In this document: piece by piece, positions 1 through 11,291 of the stretch
Numbering within the stretch: position 1 is the stretch's first letter
Layout: every line of letters begins with the position of its first letter
Assembly (NCBI GenBank): GCA_003427395.1
Contig: BFEA01000701.1
Location: 62,740 to 120,541 of the forward strand
Direction: 5' to 3'
From: Chara braunii
Taxonomy: Eukaryota; Streptophyta; Charophyceae; Charales; Characeae
DNA length: 57,802 bases
Position numbers and translations under genes: made by a program
Notes under the pieces: generated by a model
What the model was told of the DNA's origin: nothing
Database searches by the model: none
What the model saw: the letters and a program-made list of their open reading frames with translations, nothing else

Positions 1-1034
1 GCCAGTTAGACACGTGCGCACCATTCAGCCACCTGGCCGGTACAGTTTGGCTCTTACTTCACTTATCGGCCCTCCAGCTCTTTACCGATCCAGCACAATG
101 TGAAACCCGGGGCCAAGTCCCACTTCCGACTTGATTTCTGACTGAGATGATGGAGATCTATGGACAGAAGATCTCTATGGACAGATATCACTCATCAATC
201 TGGACGAGTGGAACTCGGCCCCCGGGAAACACCTTTGGTAAATGATTTTGGGACTCGCTCCACTACTCTCGAGATGCACAACAGACAAAAGATATGGAAA
301 TGTACCTTTCCAGGTTTTAGCGGAGGATTGGGACTCATTTTACACATTTCGAGAGTAATTGAGCGAGGTCCTATCACTCTAAATATGTTCATCAATCATT
401 CCTCTTCATTTCGAGAAGTACTATCCCGGCCTCTTCTTTGATGTGCGTCATCAAATGAGCAGTGTTTTTGTGAAAATAAACAAATAAAAAATTAATATTT
501 TTCCAGACGCTTCATGCAGCGAATTACCGGACGTCCACCATAGATGGCACAGGGGCCATGCTAACCTCCACTGTATCGTTCCGATTGTAACGGACGTCCC
601 GCAGGACATCTAAACTTTCGAATTTCCGAGATTAGTCCTTCGGGACATCCGTTAAAATTGGAACGATGGCTGGCGGGAGACAACAAAGCTATGCTCGCAG
701 GGGTCCCCTGTATAAACCTTAGGAGTAGTGATAGGTAGGTAGTAAACGTTAATTGAAAGAATTTGAAAGATGATGAAAGATTTGAGAGAACCGTAGTTGA
801 AAAAAAAAAGAAACAAAAAGGAACGATACAGAGAAGATTATCATGGCTCTTGCACACGGATGACACGCATAAATCGGGCAATGGTCCAAAATCTTTGAAA
901 AAAGAAAATCGAGATTAGTTCGAGAGTTGTCAGCCTCTCGAGAAAGGCGGAAAACGTTGTTCCTTTCCGAGAGCTAAGTTCGAGAGTAGCGATGCCGGAC
1001 ATCCGTCAAAACTAGAACGATACAGAGACTGAGG
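1..1034. other. Intergenic DNA without a recognisable gene
   Basis: Only short open frames with no recognisable motif occur here. The stretch holds part of a dispersed motif (the GGACATCCGTTAAAATT..GAACGAT type), seen inverted near 572-599 and direct near 646-671 and 990-1,025. The same motif recurs in the giant LTR at about 9,035-9,072 and 9,586-9,620. Nothing else is supported. Confidence 0.6.
572..671. repeat. Foldback repeat of dispersed GGACATCCGTTAAAATTGGAACGAT motif
   Basis: The left arm (about 572-599) reads GTATCGTTCCGATTGTAACG followed by GACGTCCC. The right arm (about 646-671) reads GGGACATCCGTTAAAATTGG followed by AACGAT. The arms are imperfect reverse complements separated by roughly 45 bases. 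A third, direct copy lies at about 990-1,025. The motif is also present repeatedly in the 7.5-kb LTR starting at 7,964, so it is probably a fragment of the same repeat family rather than a host regulatory site. Confidence 0.55.
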
Positions 1035-1434
1035 GCCTCGCCACACCAATGTCGAAAACTGCATTTTCGACATTTTCTCCTCGCCACACAGCATGTCGAA
1101 ATCCGAGATGCGAAAAGAATTCAGGAGCTGTCAGGGAAAGGGTTTGGACAGCTCCTCTCGAGCAGAGCTCGTTTCCACTTCAGGTCTGCAACTTGGACAT
1201 TTTCAACAGTCCTCGGATGGGATGTCGAGTTCTTGCCCGAATCTCGAAAAGGAGAACGGACCAACGCTTGTCCTATCTTCACCCCAGTTTGTCTCTTTTG
1301 TGCATAGGACTCGCGCGTTCTTCACTTCGACATGCAGTGTGGCGAAAGAGGGTTTTTCTGTTGAAAGAGGGAATGTCGAGAATTTCCTGACATATGTCGA
1401 TTGTAGTGATGTTTCGACATTGGTGTGGCGAGGC
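1035..1434. mobile_element. MITE-like foldback element with 23-bp terminal inverted repeats
   Basis: The ends at 1,035-1,057 and 1,412-1,434 are perfect 23-base inverted repeats beginning GCCTCGCCACACCAATGTCG. Inside them lies a second, imperfect inverted pair: TCGCCACACAGCATGTCGAA near 1,080-1,100 against TTCGACATGCAGTGTGGCGA near 1,327-1,346. The whole can therefore fold as a nested hairpin. The 400-bp length, long TIRs and lack of a transposase ORF fit a non-autonomous DNA element. No clear target-site duplication is visible beside the ends, so the superfamily cannot be assigned. Open frames across it (113-126 codons) are not credible genes. Confidence 0.75.
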
Positions 1435-2880
1435 AACCAGACGACCAGAGTAAAATCATTCTGGATTAGCTGAGGCAAAACATAGAGAAAAGAGAGCTGC
1501 CGCATTGAAGCTGCGTCTCCTCCAAACGAAGAGAAAAACGTAGGAGACTCAGGAATGCCGTCCGTACGCACACGCGCATGCACCCTTCCTTCCCTATCCT
1601 ACAAGATACACTGCTCAAGGACCTCGCTGCACTACAAAACATTTCTAACACCTCGCTGCACTACAAAACATTTCGCATGTATTAGACTGGATTTCGACAG
1701 AAAAAACATTCGCTGAAATGCATTGGGACCATTACCTGCTCCAGATACGTGTTGAATGATATGCAATGGAGAGAGGCCCGAAAACGTCTTCAAATTTTGG
1801 AAAGATACAGAGAAAGAGAAGTTTAGCATGGCCCCTGCGCAAGGGTGCCACACAAATCGAGAAATGGTCCAAAAAGGAAGAAAGGAGGCAGACTTTCAAA
1901 TGCGGCCAAATGCAACAGCACAAGCTTTACGATAAAATAAAAAAAGGATAATATGCAAACTACGGTAAGGGCTCCGGACCAAACAAAAAGGGAAAAAGAA
2001 AAAAAAAACTACGGTGAGAGCGACATTGTCCAACACGAAAAGCACAAACCGCAGAAATACATAAGACTTCAATAAGTTAGTCATGACTGACACGACAGAT
2101 AGGACCATACGAGCCCTTCAGTTATTGATGTTTTATTGTGACCCGGCAAGAGAATGAAAAGCATTCCAAAAGAAGGAATCCGTTAGATAATCTAGCACCG
2201 AGGGCGTTGAAAGAGTGAGCAGATATACTATTCGTGGCACAACGAGTCATCGCAGAACTGAACGATGAATTACTCAAACTAGCACATGCAATCAGACGGA
2301 GCAAACTTAGTTTCTTCTTCACGACCATCCACCTTCCACGTCACCTCGCCATCCCCTGGAATGTCGACCCTAATGACCGCTCGCTCACAATAGCGTGCAC
2401 ACAAGCCGACGAGAACCGACATCATTACAATGCACGGGAATCGCCTCCCTCCACAGCGGCCAAATCCGTTCATGACAAAGAACAGAACATTCTCCTCCTG
2501 GCCTACGACGTACGTACGAGGACAAAACGAACACAAACACAAAAAAGCAAAAGCCGTCGACGGATGTAAAATGCCAGGAGAGGCACAGACACAAAGGGAG
2601 GCGAGCGACGAGAGAGCCAGGGAGATAGAAGAGGGAGGGACGAGGGAGAGGAGGGAGAGAGTGAGGCAGAGCAGTTAAAAACAACAGGCGAGCATTTGTC
2701 GGACAAAACAAAGCTTCAGTAACTTCGTGCTCGATCCAGAGATTTGTACACTGTAGTCGTTCAGAGAACTGTACACTGCAGTCACTCATACTACACTGGC
2801 TGGAAACATTCAAAGAGGGAGCTCGGGGAAAACGAGCGAAATAGAGGGAGCGAGAAAAGCCAACAACACCTGCGCTCAGC
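1435..2880. other. Intergenic DNA without a recognisable gene
   Basis: Short overlapping open frames on both strands lack recognisable domains. A 24-base block beginning CCTCGCTGCACTACAAAACA is repeated at 1,622-1,645 and 1,651-1,674 (period 29). Purine-rich low-complexity sequence lies at about 2,600-2,680. I see no gene. Confidence 0.5.
1622..1674. repeat. Short tandem duplication (period 29)
   Basis: Two identical 24-base blocks starting CCTCGCTGCACTACAAAACA occur 29 bases apart. Confidence 0.8.
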
Positions 2881-3056
2881 CACAACCCTCGGGTCCACCC
2901 TTTCAAAACATCGCGCTTATGAGTCTGTTCCTCTCAAGAACCTAGATCGTACAGCTCCTCTCTCTCTCTCCACAACCCTCGGGTCCACCCTTTCAAAACA
3001 TCGCGCTTATGAGTCTGTTCCTCTCAAGAACCTAGATCGTACAGCTCCTCTCTATC

Positions 3057-3060
<4 letters not shown>
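2881..3060. repeat. 90-bp tandem duplication
   Basis: The blocks 2,881-2,970 and 2,971-3,060 both start CACAACCCTCGGGTCCACCC. They differ by about one base, near the CT-rich end, and lead into a CT microsatellite. This looks like a recent slippage or unequal-exchange event seeded by the CT tract. Confidence 0.9.
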
Positions 3061-3098
<38 letters not shown>

Positions 3099-3107
3099 CC
3101 CCCCCCC
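3043..3107. repeat. (CT)n microsatellite followed by poly-C
   Basis: An almost pure CT dinucleotide run ends in a run of about nine C. It explains the artefactual Ser/Leu-repeat open frames across this stretch. Confidence 0.9.
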
Positions 3108-4482
3108 TCAATAGCTCTGCCACCTTATCAAACACAGCACTGACTAGGGCGCACTTTTCGCCGCTTGATACTTGAGAATAGCGAAACATATCGTGACCTT
3201 TGATAGACTGAGGAAGAGTGACAAGAGCATCGACTCCCTCTCTCGCGCTAGCGCCCTTCCACTACATCATAAAGGTCACCAGGCCCGCTTCCGTCACCTG
3301 AGTCCTCTTCTTTATCCATCCATCTGCACCGAACACACCAACATCTACGCAAGACATGATATTACCATACGTACGTACGTATAAAACCGCAGATTTCTTC
3401 TCGGACAATCGTTTGAAAGGATTTCTCTCAGGCAATCAATAAATTAAGATTCGCGTTATAGATCGTGCCCTTGCAGTATACAAAAGATCCCTTCACGTGA
3501 GAGAGCTTGAAAACACACCTTATAGACTGTCTTCCCGCCCAGCCTTTACCCATAGTCAAGAAAAATTTGATCGGCGAAAACTATCACGCCGCCATATCCG
3601 ACACAAGGAAGATGCCCTTCCTCCGTCTTCGTGTTCGAAGGCCTCCTTTCAACCAGAAACCTCGGCCACTACAGCTCACGCTTGCAGACAAAGCATCTAC
3701 AAAATTAATGGGATTTTCACAGAGCCTAGAGCAGACAAGCTGAACACCGGAGGAGCAGTATCCAACAGCTTTGCAGGCGACCGGGACTCCAAACAACTGC
3801 GAACCTACGAAGTAATCAAACGTTGCAATTAGGACCCGGTTGCCGACAAGTAACTGCACCAAAACTGCCATCAGCCGGCCGCCAATCACCACCAAGACAA
3901 GACTCAGTCGTCGTCAATTAGCGTATACTCCAGTAAGATCAACAGGGTGGACCCGTCATAACGATGGAGTTTTTGTCAGCATCTATCACGTCACGAGGAC
4001 GTTTTAAGTGTATTCTCGTCCTGGACGGTCACTCGTCCTGGAGGGTCGAGAGTGAGGACGAGCACTACTCACCGATCAACTACAAGAGCCAGCCGAGGGA
4101 AATGCGACAAGGGGCAAGAGGAACGAATATCCTGGTAATATGCAATCAGGAGCACGCGCAGTAAAAGATAAGTCTCCAGTCGGATCCTTCTAGACAGACG
4201 CCGCAAGTGAATCCATTTGCTTCCCATCTGTCTGTCACCAGGGGCTTCAGGCAATCGATTACCCCAACAGTTAAAAGGACCCCGACTTCGGGATGGGATA
4301 CTAAGCAAAAAAGGAACACGGAGAGAGACCGAACAGCGTCACACGGATGGCGAGGAAAACGCAGAGTTACACAAATAAACATGCCGGCAACATCGACTTC
4401 CTTCTGCGACTATCGAAAGATAAACGCCCTTCAGAGAAAGAGAAACGGCGGCGGGCAAACCGATCGAACGTTAGTATCTTTA

Positions 4483-4523
<41 letters not shown>

Positions 4524-5400
4524 CCCTTCCCCCAACCGCTGTCCCCTCCCGGCTCTCTTTCCCCGTCGCTTTGTGCCTTGCTCCCTAAGTATCCCCCCCT
4601 CTCCCTCTTTCTGTCTCCCTTCCCCCAAACCCGCTGTTCCCTCCCGGCTCTCTTTCCCCCTCGCTTTATGCCTTGCTCCCTGTGCATCCCCCCTTCCCCT
4701 CACACTCTCTTGCTTTTGCCGTTCCCCCACCCGCTGTCCCCTCCTGGCTCTTTCCTCCCCGCTCTGAGCCTTGCTCCGTGATCTGCCCCCCCCCTCCTCT
4801 CTCTCTCTCACACACACGCACACACGCACACACGCACACACTCGCATTACTGTGGCAACTGACGGCTCGCATCTGGATCTATCAAGGGAATCCTGAACAA
4901 AAAACGCCGTCATACCCATAGGGACACGCGCGGAAAAGCAGGGGGAACCAGGAAGATAACTTACACGACCTTTACCGGAATGCTTATCCAAAGAAGTTGT
5001 AACAGAAGAACAGCTGAAGATTTTGAAACGTGAGCACGATGAGGGAAGAAGGCGGCGACGAGGTTAATCGTGTATGGAATGGCGGACAGAAAATTACTCG
5101 AGAAAAGACAAAAGAACTAGACGAGAGACAAACACACCTCGACAGAACTGACACGACAAAAGATGTTCAGCCACTACGACAAACCGAGACATCCGCCACT
5201 TGATGACGGCAAAAAGATTACGAATAGAAACAAAAATCCAAATAACTTCATCGACGTAACGCGCAGTCTCATGGATCCCACAATTTCTCAGTCCTTCATG
5301 ATCGGACAGAGAAGAAAGGTACTAGACTGTCCCGTCGTCCTTCACCGAGCCCTCAGACGAAAATCGTAAGCCCTTCGACATGAACCACCCACCCACCCAT
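3108..5400. other. Intergenic low-complexity DNA without a gene
   Basis: No convincing coding region is visible. Within it are a (CT)n tract at about 4,484-4,521, three imperfect copies (about 93-101 bp apart) of a C-rich block near 4,530-4,780 with CCGCTGTCCCCTCCCGGCTC at their cores, and a CACACG/CACA run near 4,808-4,842. Long open frames here are translations of low-complexity sequence. Confidence 0.6.
4484..4842. repeat. CT/C-rich microsatellite and degenerate ~100-bp repeats
   Basis: A (CT)n tract is followed by three imperfect units with starts near 4,537, 4,630 and 4,731, each containing CCGCTGTcCCCTCCcGGCTC. The block ends in a CT then (CA)n-type run. Confidence 0.75.
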
Positions 5401-5838
5401 CCTCAAAGATCTTCAATCCGGTCGTTTCATAATCACAAATGCAATTGGAAGAAGCGCGCAGCCCCGCTCCCCGCGCCCCCCCCCCGCCCAATTAATAGCC
5501 TTCATGATCGCACACAGCTTTGACGAATGATGTGCCCCCCAACGATAGCGAGACGGAAGGACCAAAAGGAGCAGTAAATCACATCGCCAACATCTCGGTG
5601 CTGCGTCACATTGCGAGATGAGTTGCCCCAAGAGGCGGCGAAAGATCTGACGGCATTCTCCAGCTGCTCCAGCCCGAAGAGAACAAAACAAGAAGAGGAA
5701 CAAACTGCTTACGAAAGGGTACTCAGAAGAGGAAAGCTCGGTTTCCTCGCGCCATCATATTCCCCCCATGTAATATTTTCGCCTCCGTAGAATCTATCAT
5801 GCAACACTGAAAACGGCCAGGCACCCCTTATTCCGACA

Positions 5839-6447
5839 TCAATAAGGTCGATCTGCAGTAGCCTTTTTAGTATACTTGCATACCACCAGCATCTTTGAAG
5901 CCTGTCTTGCAATAGCACATCCCAATTTCGTGGTGTTTTTGTTCACCACTTGCTTGTAGTGATCACAAACAGATCCCGGCGGATTACAGGAGTTCGAATT
6001 GTAATCGTATTTCCCTTTTTCTAGAACCCAGTCGTTGACAGCGCTCCGCGGAGTCCACTGCGGCGGAGTAGCACTGTCGATGCCACAGAAGATATTCTCT
6101 CCGTAACTTTCACCACCCGCCGAGTTAATCAAGCAAGCTTGAGGAAAGTATAGGTTCACTGCTTTTCCCGCTTCCTCTTCATGCTTATCGTCCCACTGCA
6201 GGGGAGCGACCCCCACAGCGCCCCTCGCGTCGTTGTGCGCCTCCACGAAGTCGGATCTTTCCTGATCAGTCACTGGTGGGGACACATCCGACGTGGCCAG
6301 CGCCCTCTGAGCCTCTTCGATTGAGTCGGGGATTCCGGCATCAAGCTCCTGAATAATTACCCTCGTTCCATATACACCAGAGTTGGCAGAGGATGCCATC
6401 ATCACCATACACACGAGCGCAAATACAAGGACAACGTGAGTTTCCAT
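5839..6447 (-). CDS. Secreted CAP-superfamily (PR-1-like) protein
   Basis: This is an intact single-exon frame of 202 codons, the only convincing host gene in the window. Residues 1-20 form a hydrophobic signal peptide (METHVVLVFALVCMVMMASS), so the product is probably secreted. A CAP domain spans about residues 64-202. It includes the family signature FVEAHNDAR (His71), GESYGENIF (Glu117) and the second histidine in VCDHYKQVV (His163). Six cysteines (105, 121, 154, 161, 177, 190) match the three-disulphide layout of plant PR-1. The usual Trp after the HYxQVV motif is Asn here. The C-terminal motif is also divergent: VVCKYTKKATADRPY lacks the usual Asn and Pro/Gly-Asn residues. CAP proteins of plants bind sterols or release peptides in defence, but the role of this one is not shown by sequence. 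The start was chosen because it gives the signal peptide. The giant LTR element begins about 1.5 kb upstream of the ATG. Confidence 0.9.
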   Translation of the reverse strand: METHVVLVFALVCMVMMASSANSGVYGTRVIIQELDAGIPDSIEEAQRALATSDVSPPVTDQERSDFVEAHNDARGAVGVAPLQWDDKHEEEAGKAVNLYFPQACLINSAGGESYGENIFCGIDSATPPQWTPRSAVNDWVLEKGKYDYNSNSCNPPGSVCDHYKQVVNKNTTKLGCAIARQASKMLVVCKYTKKATADRPY

Positions 6448-7963
6448 TCCGACCTGTCGACCGTCACGGTACTCCCTTTCTCTGCTCTACTCTGGTCAGC
6501 TTCGGTTTGCTCCGGCCTGCTCAGCCGTTCCTCTCGTCGTTGTGGTAGAGTCGTACTCCTACTCCCTCTCCGCCGCTATCTCGTCACACGCGCGCTGCGG
6601 ATCTCCGACTTCTGTCTAACCCAAGGCCACCGTCTTTCCCTTTACTTGCCGGCTATGACCACGATACCGCCATATTCTACCTAACGATTAAAATGCTTCA
6701 CAGTGCTAATCCGATCGCACGAGACTGCGATAGTATCCAACACTGCTAACAATCCACCCCGCGAACACTACTCCCCCCCCCCCCACCAGCTATTGCACCT
6801 GAACTTGCCCATACACCATAGAGAATTAGCACCCCACCTCTACCGTGAGTGGCTCCGCTAATTGCGAACACCTTTTCGCAACAACGAACTCTCCCCCACT
6901 GCCTCGGAGATACTGCCTCGTCCCCACTACCTAACGCTTTTCCGCTGCCTTCCGTATGTTCCGATACCGATGCCCAAGAGGACTTGTCGCGGGAACGATC
7001 CAGACAGCCTCAGGCAGCGCCTCCCGTTAGGCTTCGACCATCCACCCGCTAACTTCCCCTTCAAGCTATAGCCCCCACTCCAGACACCCCCCCTACCCCC
7101 ACCCTTTTAGCTGGTAGCACATTTGCCTGCAGATATTTGCGACCGTTAGTGCCCTTCCATTTCCCCTCTAGCTATCCCTCAGCGAAATGTTCCACCACAA
7201 GAACACAGACGAGAAGTGAGACCGAACGGCACAGAAGAGAGCGACCGAATCAGATCAACCGACGGACCATAAGACCAGCCGACCGACCCACCGGCGACCC
7301 ACCGGCGATGACGACTTGTGTGCGTGCGTTGACGACGTTCTGCTACCGGTAGCCGCTCCCCAACGACGGCCAAAAATGAGGCACGACACGACTGCGGAAG
7401 GTGCGCGGCGGCAGATGCTGGCCTGATGAGCGGCCGTCTACGTGTGCCCGTCCGCTTGCCCCCTTTTTTTTTCTTTTTTTTTTTAAACCACCAGTACCTC
7501 CGAGCCTGTTTTTGCCGACCCTGAATTTCACTGCGCTCCGAGTTTGCCGAGATTGCCTTCCCCGCGGCCTAGTAGAAAACAACGTTCACGCACGTCCACA
7601 CCAGACCCTGCCTCAACACCTTGGCGTTGGCAAACAGTTTTTTTCTTTAGCCTCCTTCGCAATTCAGATGCAAGGGATGACCGGTCCTCCAACTGCGCTA
7701 CCGCGCTGGTTCTACTCGCGATAGCTGTCTGTAGTCCATAAAACGCGGGGGACCGGCCCCCCAACAACTGTCACCCCCTTAAAACCCACTTGTGCACGGT
7801 CCCCGGCCGCTGAAAAATGTGCCACCTTGACACAGAGGCCGAAGCCTACCATAGTGCCGCCTTTGGGCTGCGAACTTCAGCTTTGAAAAAGAAAATGGCG
7901 CGATGGCCGCAGGCCTTCAGATCAGCTATTGGAGCAACTGGAGGTCCTAGCGGCTTACGGCAG
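6448..7963. other. 5' flank of the CAP gene; no further gene seen
   Basis: This is the upstream region of the minus-strand CAP gene. It contains homopolymer C runs near 6,774-6,784 and a T-rich tract near 7,465-7,487. I see no confident TATA box or second gene. It ends at the GCAG (7,960-7,963) that abuts the LTR. Confidence 0.5.
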
Positions 7964-8410
7964 TGTCGGCGCGAATACCCTTACAAGGGTATCCGCCCTA
8001 GGTTTTGAAAGTAACAGAAAGGCTCGGTTAACCTGGATTTTGAGTGCCCGTGCTGGAAAGTGCGAGGGTCGCCCGCACGCGGGCAAAGGTCTGTCTTGTC
8101 TCAGTAGGGAGTACGTGGGCGCGCAATTTTAAGGCGCGCATGTGATTTCTCTGATTGAGTGGGTGGCCAGGGTAGCCGACCGACCCGGACCGGGTGACGA
8201 ATTTGGTTAGGGGGTGAAAGCTCGTTTTGATTGGCACGTGCAGCCGGTGGTGGCGCGCAGGCCGGCGCGCGGGATGGTCACGCCGCAGGATGGTAGGCCG
8301 GCACGGGCACCTGGGGGCCGTGGGTGCAAATGTGGGCTGCAAGAATGGCCCGGGGCGGTATCCTGGCCCGGAAACGCTGCGCAGTACCACGTCATATCGG
8401 AAACCGCGCC

Positions 8411-8494
8411 TGCTGGTCACAGGCTTCGGCTTAGCCCTATTGGTTATAGCATCGGACTGGTATGCAGCGGACGTAGGGATCAAGGTCACCAGCA
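8411..8494 (+). other. tRNA-like relic inside the LTR
   Basis: An 84-base stretch is bounded by perfectly complementary 7-mers (TGCTGGT / ACCAGCA). It contains TTAGCCCTATTGGTTATAGC, which resembles a tRNA D-arm/A box, and GGACTGGTA resembling an anticodon arm. The inverted LTR copy (31,000-31,083) has the same outer stem and a B-box-like GATCGAGGTC. The anticodon and T stems do not close properly, so this is at best a degenerate tRNA-derived sequence. Confidence 0.25.
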
Positions 8495-8856
8495 GGCAGT
8501 AAAGGAGCGGAGGAGCGCGGCGGAAAGGCTTGAGGGGTTGATGGGCCGGTAGGACTATCCCCCTCGCCTTTTGCAAATGGGGGCTATGGTTTCCACCCGA
8601 CTATTGCACGTTTGTAGGTATATATCTATCTATGAATAACTTATTTATTTCGAATTTTTGAATTAGTTATTTCGAATTTTTGTTACTACTATTGTTTTCA
8701 CGCCCGTATGTGGACGCGAAGTCGTCAGGGGGGGGGGATACACCCTTGGCCTAGTGAAGCGTAAGTCGGCGTCGGACCTAGATGACGCCACTCGGTGGGT
8801 AAAAGCCGAGCAGTCCAAATTGTCGGGGGCCGATTGCCTCCGCGGCCTTGGCGGTG

Positions 8857-9622
8857 TCCTTCGGGACATTTGGAGAATCTAAGGCGATATTGGAGAGACC
8901 CGCCCGACCACTGAGCGGGGTGACAGGAGAGGGGCAGGGGATGAACCCGGACGACGACAAGGGCTAGGTGCTTGCGGAGGGAGGCCGAGTGACCCTCGAA
9001 AGCATAGGGAGGGGAGGCGGCCACGGTCGGGGGTCCTCCGGGACATCCACTAAAATTGGGACGATACGGAGAAAAGATCTGCGTGACCCTGTTCGAGGTC
9101 AGCACGCATAAAACCTAGAGTGTGGGACGAATTCATGCATTAAGAAAAGGTGGCACTGTGGCTGCCCAAATTTTGAAAAGTCGAGGGCGACACCTCGGTC
9201 TGGGTCCCTCAGGACGTCTGGTAAAGTTGGACCAACACAGGGGAGACTGTGGGTGAGACCGATGACTGAACTCGGACGCGAGGGCGAACCGGATACGTGC
9301 CGAAAAAGGAGAGGGGGGGGCGCTCCTGCCTGAATCGGTCGCGAAAGGGGGGTCGAATACTTGCGGCGGGGGAAATAGGTGGGATGAATCGAAGAGCTGG
9401 CAAGGTGCTGAGGTAGATTTTACAGCGCCGGTGAGATCTGGAGCAATATAGGGGAGATCCGTATAATCCCTATGCACGCTCGACACGTACAAGCCCCAGA
9501 GAGGGGGCCAGGTTCGTGCAGTAAGACAAGGGAGTGTTGCGGCCGCACGAATTCCGAGAGGTCGCGGGGTGCTGCTAGTGCCCGAGTCCCTCGGGAGATC
9601 TGCTAAAACTAGAACGATACGG
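8857..9622 (+). repeat. Spaced motif array (~160-220 bp period) in the LTR
   Basis: Variants of a CCTCGGGACATCTGCTAAAA motif with a downstream GAACGATACGG-type block begin near 8,857, 9,035, 9,207, 9,424 and 9,586. Intervals are about 178, 172, 217 and 162 bases. Downstream of most units the phrase ..GTGCGACCCCTGCACAAG.. or similar recurs. These are diverged tandem units. Confidence 0.6.
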
Positions 9623-11291
9623 GGGGAGGTTCGTGCGACCCCTGCACAAGGCCGACACATATAAGTCCAGAGCAGTTTTTCTTTGTCTGTTTTCTTTTCG
9701 TCCGACTTCTTTGTGGTCGGTCCGACCTTCTGTTTGACGGAGTCACGGTGCTCTGGTGGTTGTTGACGCCAACACAAGGAAGGCGGAGTGCATGCGGGTT
9801 AAGGGTGAAGTGGCCATGGCGGAGGGCGGGGCTCGTAGCTCACCCGTTCCGTGGTTGTTTTAGGCGCGGGAAAGGGCTACTCCGGCGTTCTGATGGTAGG
9901 CGGGTACGTTGGCGTGGTTGGTTTTGGTGGGAGACTAGCGATTCGAGGGCTAGAACGGAAACGAGGTGCGCGAAGCCGGTGGCGGTGGTGGGTATAGCGA
10001 GGCGAGAGGGGGAGGGTATCGCATACCTGGACCTAACTTGAAGGACCTACCTGCTGCACACGCACTGGCTACCCCGTAGAAGACAGTGGTAGTAGCTTGA
10101 GCAACCGTGCGGTTGCAAGGCCGTGCAGTATCTGTTGTAGATCACCATGGGCATCATGAGTATAGGCTGCCACAGCTGCTGCTACTGACTGTGCGCAGGT
10201 TGTTGCATGCTGCCACGGTTTGTTACGGGCTGCACGCGGGTTACTGCTGTGAGTTGCCATCAATTGTGTACGAGCCGCTGCTATTGCTGCGAGCCGGATG
10301 CGGGCTACAGCTATTACTATTGCCCATCGTTGTTACCAGCGGCAGTGCGGCCAAGATTAGGCTCGGAAGAGAGATTACTGTTGCTGGTTGGGACTTCGTT
10401 AGGGGGGGGGCTTCGTTTCAGCAGTTGGACCCAGACTTGATCAAACTGCGGTTGTACCGGCTGGCTGTGCGTAAGCACTGCACTGCGGCTGTACCAGCGG
10501 ACTGTATTTGGATTGCTCCGGCCGACTGTGTGCTGGTGCTGCTTGTAGCTGCCTGTGAGCCATGACCGACGGGTGAAGGCCTCATGCTGCTGACACCGAC
10601 TGTTTGACTACCGCTGACCATTGCAGCCTGTGGCGCTGTGGCGGACAGGCTTAGGGAGGTGATGAAGTTATGAAAAAAAGGGTGGGGGTTACCGCTGCGA
10701 TTTGGGAGTTCGGTAGGAGATTTGAACTCGGCAGTCAGACTCCAAGTTGACTAAGCTGTTGTATTAGGCTGCCATTGCGGGGGCCTAAGGCGTTGAAGAC
10801 AGGAAGACCCTCTCACGCGAGTCTGAGTGTACCGTTCTATCTGAGAGTCTTACCCCTTCTCACCCTGTCCTTCTTACTCTAAGTTTGGTCCTTTGGCTCT
10901 GAGAGGAAGGCAGCAGGCGGACGTGTGGCCCGTAACGCGCGCCAAGGCCTTTGTGGGAGGTTGCCCCACCGATTGCGGGAGCTCTGCCGGGACTTAGGCG
11001 GAGTCCTGGAGGCAGGGAACTGAGTGGTAATCCCTTGACTCCCTCTATAAACCCAACTATAACCCCTACCTGTACATCCCTCTACGTTTGACAGAGTGTA
11101 TTGTGTGAATCCTATACTTGGTTTTGAGTTTGACTTCCAGGACATGAGTCAGATTGAAGTAAAAGAATATATGTGCAATTTCAAGTTCAGTTTGTTGACT
11201 GCCTGAAAGCAGATTGTAAATGAAGTGGGTTGCATATGGGGGAAGGTTGGGAGGAAGGCAGTATTGCGTGTAGTCTGATCGGGTCATTAAG

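Noticed and set aside
4207-4991. 144-186-codon ORFs near the CT tract
   Set aside because: Low-complexity Ser/Pro/Leu or Arg/Glu composition from microsatellite DNA, open on both strands.
5413-5703. 96-codon minus-strand ORF downstream of the CAP gene
   Set aside because: No motif; it lies in the probable 3' flank of the CAP gene and has skewed composition.
8028-8576. 182-codon minus-strand ORF open in both LTR copies (also 30,918-31,466)
   Set aside because: Aligned without gaps it differs at roughly 20 residues, about as expected for unconstrained DNA of this divergence. No motif, very basic composition, and overlapped by open frames on the other strand.
10107-10621. 152-codon Leu/Tyr-rich ORF and antisense Ser/Thr ORF in the LTR
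   Set aside because: CTG/TAC-rich imperfect repeat sequence, not conserved as a frame in the inverted LTR.
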